Part shown: positions 61,701 through 64,000 of the stretch, piece by piece
Numbering within the stretch: the stretch's first letter is position 1
Layout of the letters: every line of letters begins with the position of its first letter
Notes under the pieces: model-generated
Told to the model about the DNA's origin: nothing
The model's input: the letters and a program-made list of their open reading frames with translations, nothing else
Database searches by the model: none
Position numbers and translations under genes: made by a program
Assembly (NCBI GenBank): GCA_951230915.1
Contig: OX579633.1
Location: forward strand, 49,304,029 to 49,368,028
Source: Antitrichia curtipendula
Taxonomy: Eukaryota > Streptophyta > Bryopsida > Hypnales > Leucodontaceae
Length of the DNA stretch: 64,000 nucleotides
Direction of reading: 5' to 3'

Positions 61701-63247
61701 AAAAATATGAAACGACTTGGGTGAGATGCTGAAATTCCATTTTTCTTCCTCCGAAAATTGACTGAAAATAGGAGTTTCAAGGAGCTTCTCCTCAAATGCA
61801 ATCAGCTCTTAGAAGAGCAGACTACCTCAACTTATGTACTTCTAAATGAAGTCCAGAACTCTAGGCATAAAGAAGAATCCACTCTGGATAAGATATTCAA
61901 TGACTTGGATTTTGTGGATACCGTAATCAGAGCACTCTTATTCCTTGATTTGAAAAACCCTTGTCTGAGTCTCAACACTACGCCTGTATGGAGCCTATGA
62001 ATCTCCAGGATACCAGCTGTTTCGCAGCCACTATGTTTTTCGAATAGCTTGCACAGATCAATGAGACGACCAACAAAGCGGAAGAAGGAAAGTACCGACT
62101 TTGATCAACAGCAAGAGATTTTCAAGAACGGGGGTACTAACACGCACTTTAACAGTCCCAATAAAACCATCGCTACTCCTCAAATAGCGTTAAAGAAACA
62201 CATGTTTGGAAGGAGTTCCCTACAGCAAACTGGATGCAGCACTTTAAGACCTTCATGGTGCAGAAGGGAACGTCACCCTATCAACTTCTGAACACTCGAC
62301 AGTCACAACTGATTCTGACGATAGAAACTGCTCCATCGTAGTGAAACCAAAACGGAAAAACAATAACCACCAAAATGAGCTACCACGTGTGTTTTGACTC
62401 GACATGGATTGCTTTACAAACTTCAAAATTTGTATATACGTAGGACCTGAGTTGCCTTTAGTTGATGTAGTGAAAAGATCAAAAGACACCGATGAGACTT
62501 CAGAGGCCCATCCACTGTATTTGGATTTAATGGGTCCATTTCAATAAAGCAGGAGATTCTAAAATTGTCAGTCTACTCTAGATTACAACGGCTATGCCTA
62601 AAACGAACGCAGGAAGTGCATTGCAGAGTCGGCACTTGTAAATGCACCAGAGCTACCCAATGCCTGCACAACCAAGCTTGAAGGTTTTAGAATTAATGTG
62701 AGCAAAGATGACTGCTCCTTACTCAGTTCTGTGTACTACGCCCAGGGGCAGACCTTTCAAGATTTAGACCATATTCAACAGAATTAGGGACTTCTGTGAA
62801 AGCAAAGATACATCGGGCTTAGTTTTCAAAGTAACAGTTCAGATAATATACGACATATTGACATCGCTTGAAATAAAGCCAAAATTATTGATCGAACATG
62901 CTGATATTCAATCAGCACAGCTGAAGTGTCTGCACAAATGTTGGGAGAGTCTGACATAAAATATACTTTAACTCCACAACTGTCACCTAAGGGGTTGGGT
63001 TACTTGCCTGTTACTCTGGCATGCTCCCATTACAAGCAGCATTTCTGAGGGAAGCAGGAAATAGAAGCACTTCCACATAAGGTAACTGCTGAATGTCAGG
63101 TGCTACAGCCGGGACATCTCCAACCTCAGTAGCTTCAGACCGCTCAGAAAAAAACACTATTCAAGTCGAAAATACTGAACTCTGCACAGAGGATACTGAG
63201 ACATAGCTATATCCTGCGACACCAACTGAAGGTTCTGGCAGGATCAC
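61701..63247. other. GC-richer region downstream of the bHLH gene; UTR or decayed sequence
   Basis: Composition rises toward that of the genes. Plus-strand frames of 80 codons lie at 61758-62000 and 62049-62291, without recognisable domains. Near 62,495-62,525 a plus-strand frame reads TSEAHPLYLDLMGPFQ, which recalls the MDLMGP-type motif before the integrase core of Copia polyproteins, but it stops immediately and nothing else convincingly supports a Copia remnant. On the other strand this is the 3' side of the bHLH gene, so part may be its 3' UTR. Confidence 0.3.
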
Positions 63248-63843
63248 CTAGGTCTCCAGAGCAGCACTGGCACTCTCAGTGACCATTCCACCGTCTGAAC
63301 CGTCCTCCTTGGATCCTGCAGCTGCGCTGGGACCGGCTGCAGACTTGCCATTGTTTGCTGCTGCTGCTGCTACAGATCCCTGTCGCTCCACTGAATTGAC
63401 ATTAGCTTGCCCGGGTCCCTTGTTTGTTGATATTGCAGTTGCAAGAGAGATGGGCATAAGGCAGAGTCCCTTGCTCTGGAGATATTGCATGGCGCTACCC
63501 ATATCATCCTCCATCATACGGGTCACTTGCCTTTCAGTCAAAGCCAAACCATCTTGCCCAGGATTAGTAACACCAGAAGACCCAGCTGATGCAGAAAAAT
63601 TGTTTCCAGCCTGCAACATATTCAAAGTACTCATCTCAGCCCTCCAGGTCGGGTCACTGTGAAGACACATAAGCGAAGTTCAACACAAGGTAACATCGAC
63701 GGCTCGATAAAGGCCCAAAAGTTCTGCTGACGGTACTGCAAAGAGATGTATAGTAATTATGGCAAAATAATTACCTCAGCAGGCAGATCGTTAACAAGTG
63801 AAGGAAGTGCTCCAGCACCACCCAACCGACTCATGCTTAAGAC
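63248..63843 (-). CDS. bHLH transcription factor, class XI (LRL/UNE12-type), 3' end only
   Basis: Two C-terminal exons are visible; the bHLH DNA-binding domain lies beyond the right edge of the window. The upstream exon, 63775-63843, encodes [20 protein letters not shown], the conserved segment that directly follows helix 2 in this family, with acceptor TTTGCAG and donor GTAATT. The last exon, from about 63634 to the TAG at 63248, encodes [20 protein letters not shown] and then [19 protein letters not shown], the family's diagnostic C-terminal motif, and then a Gly/Ser/Ala-rich tail. Phase requires the acceptor before 63634 (GAG/ATG), but the stronger pyrimidine-rich acceptor TCTTCACAG ends at 63657 and would break frame, so the junction is uncertain. 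LRL proteins promote root-hair or rhizoid growth, and UNE12 is linked to fertilisation; which one this is cannot be decided here. Confidence 0.8.
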
Positions 63844-64000
63844 CTGCAAAAATCACAAGGTCGAGATCAAAGAAGTTCTACGATTTTGTAAAGCATAGTT
63901 TGATAGCACGGGAAAGCCGAAACCGCCTCGAAGACATTCACCTATATCAGCGGTATGGGCATGTATGCCATCAAATCGTAGGCAATAGCATTATACCAAA

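Noticed and set aside
62390..62780. Possible Copia integrase remnant
   Set aside because: Only a short LDLMGP-like motif is suggestive; the frame is broken and no catalytic residues follow.

Overview
This looks like nuclear DNA from a land plant. It carries a multi-exon gene for a plastid-targeted bacterial-type IF-2 and the end of a class XI (LRL/UNE12-type) bHLH gene, with GT-AG introns. The species cannot be named from sequence alone. A bryophyte or other early-diverging lineage is only a guess. No LTR-retrotransposon or transposase coding region was recognised; the repeats seen are nearly all short and non-autonomous. No tRNA, rRNA, CRISPR array or bacterial operon was seen.

Layout. Positions 1-34,080 are AT-rich and carry no recognisable gene. 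They hold dispersed repeats: a family of about 0.6-0.9 kb elements bounded by TTAA with inverted ends CCCCTAAAG...CTTTAGGGG; MITE-like elements with ends resembling GGCCAGGGTGAA; a 5'-truncated LINE-like insertion with a 15-bp target duplication; a CACTA-type hairpin; a diverged ~137-bp satellite; and a four-copy repeat with pyrimidine-rich blocks. Positions 34,080-37,400 form a GC-richer island with one intact 145-codon gene of unknown function, followed by three diverged ~234-bp tandem repeats. Positions 37,450-51,600 are again AT-rich repeat territory, including a 1,367-bp element with 8-bp target duplications and an internal exact 98-bp duplication.

Positions 51,633-57,810 (minus strand) hold the chloroplast IF-2 gene. 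I reconstructed 13 exons and 1,039 codons; all 12 introns are phase 0 and several fall at the G motifs of the GTPase domain. A candidate CCAAT/TATA promoter lies near 58,300-58,360. Positions 58,400-61,700 are AT-rich and contain one more TTAA element and a nearly perfect hairpin element. The last 2.3 kb is GC-richer and holds the 3' coding end of the bHLH gene (minus strand), whose bHLH domain lies beyond the right edge.

The IF-2 acts in plastid translation initiation and the bHLH is a transcription factor. The three genes show no sign of working together. They are separate nuclear genes spaced by repeats. The most interesting material is the TTAA-bounded family, which resembles piggyBac-type non-autonomous elements, and the unrecognised 145-aa gene.
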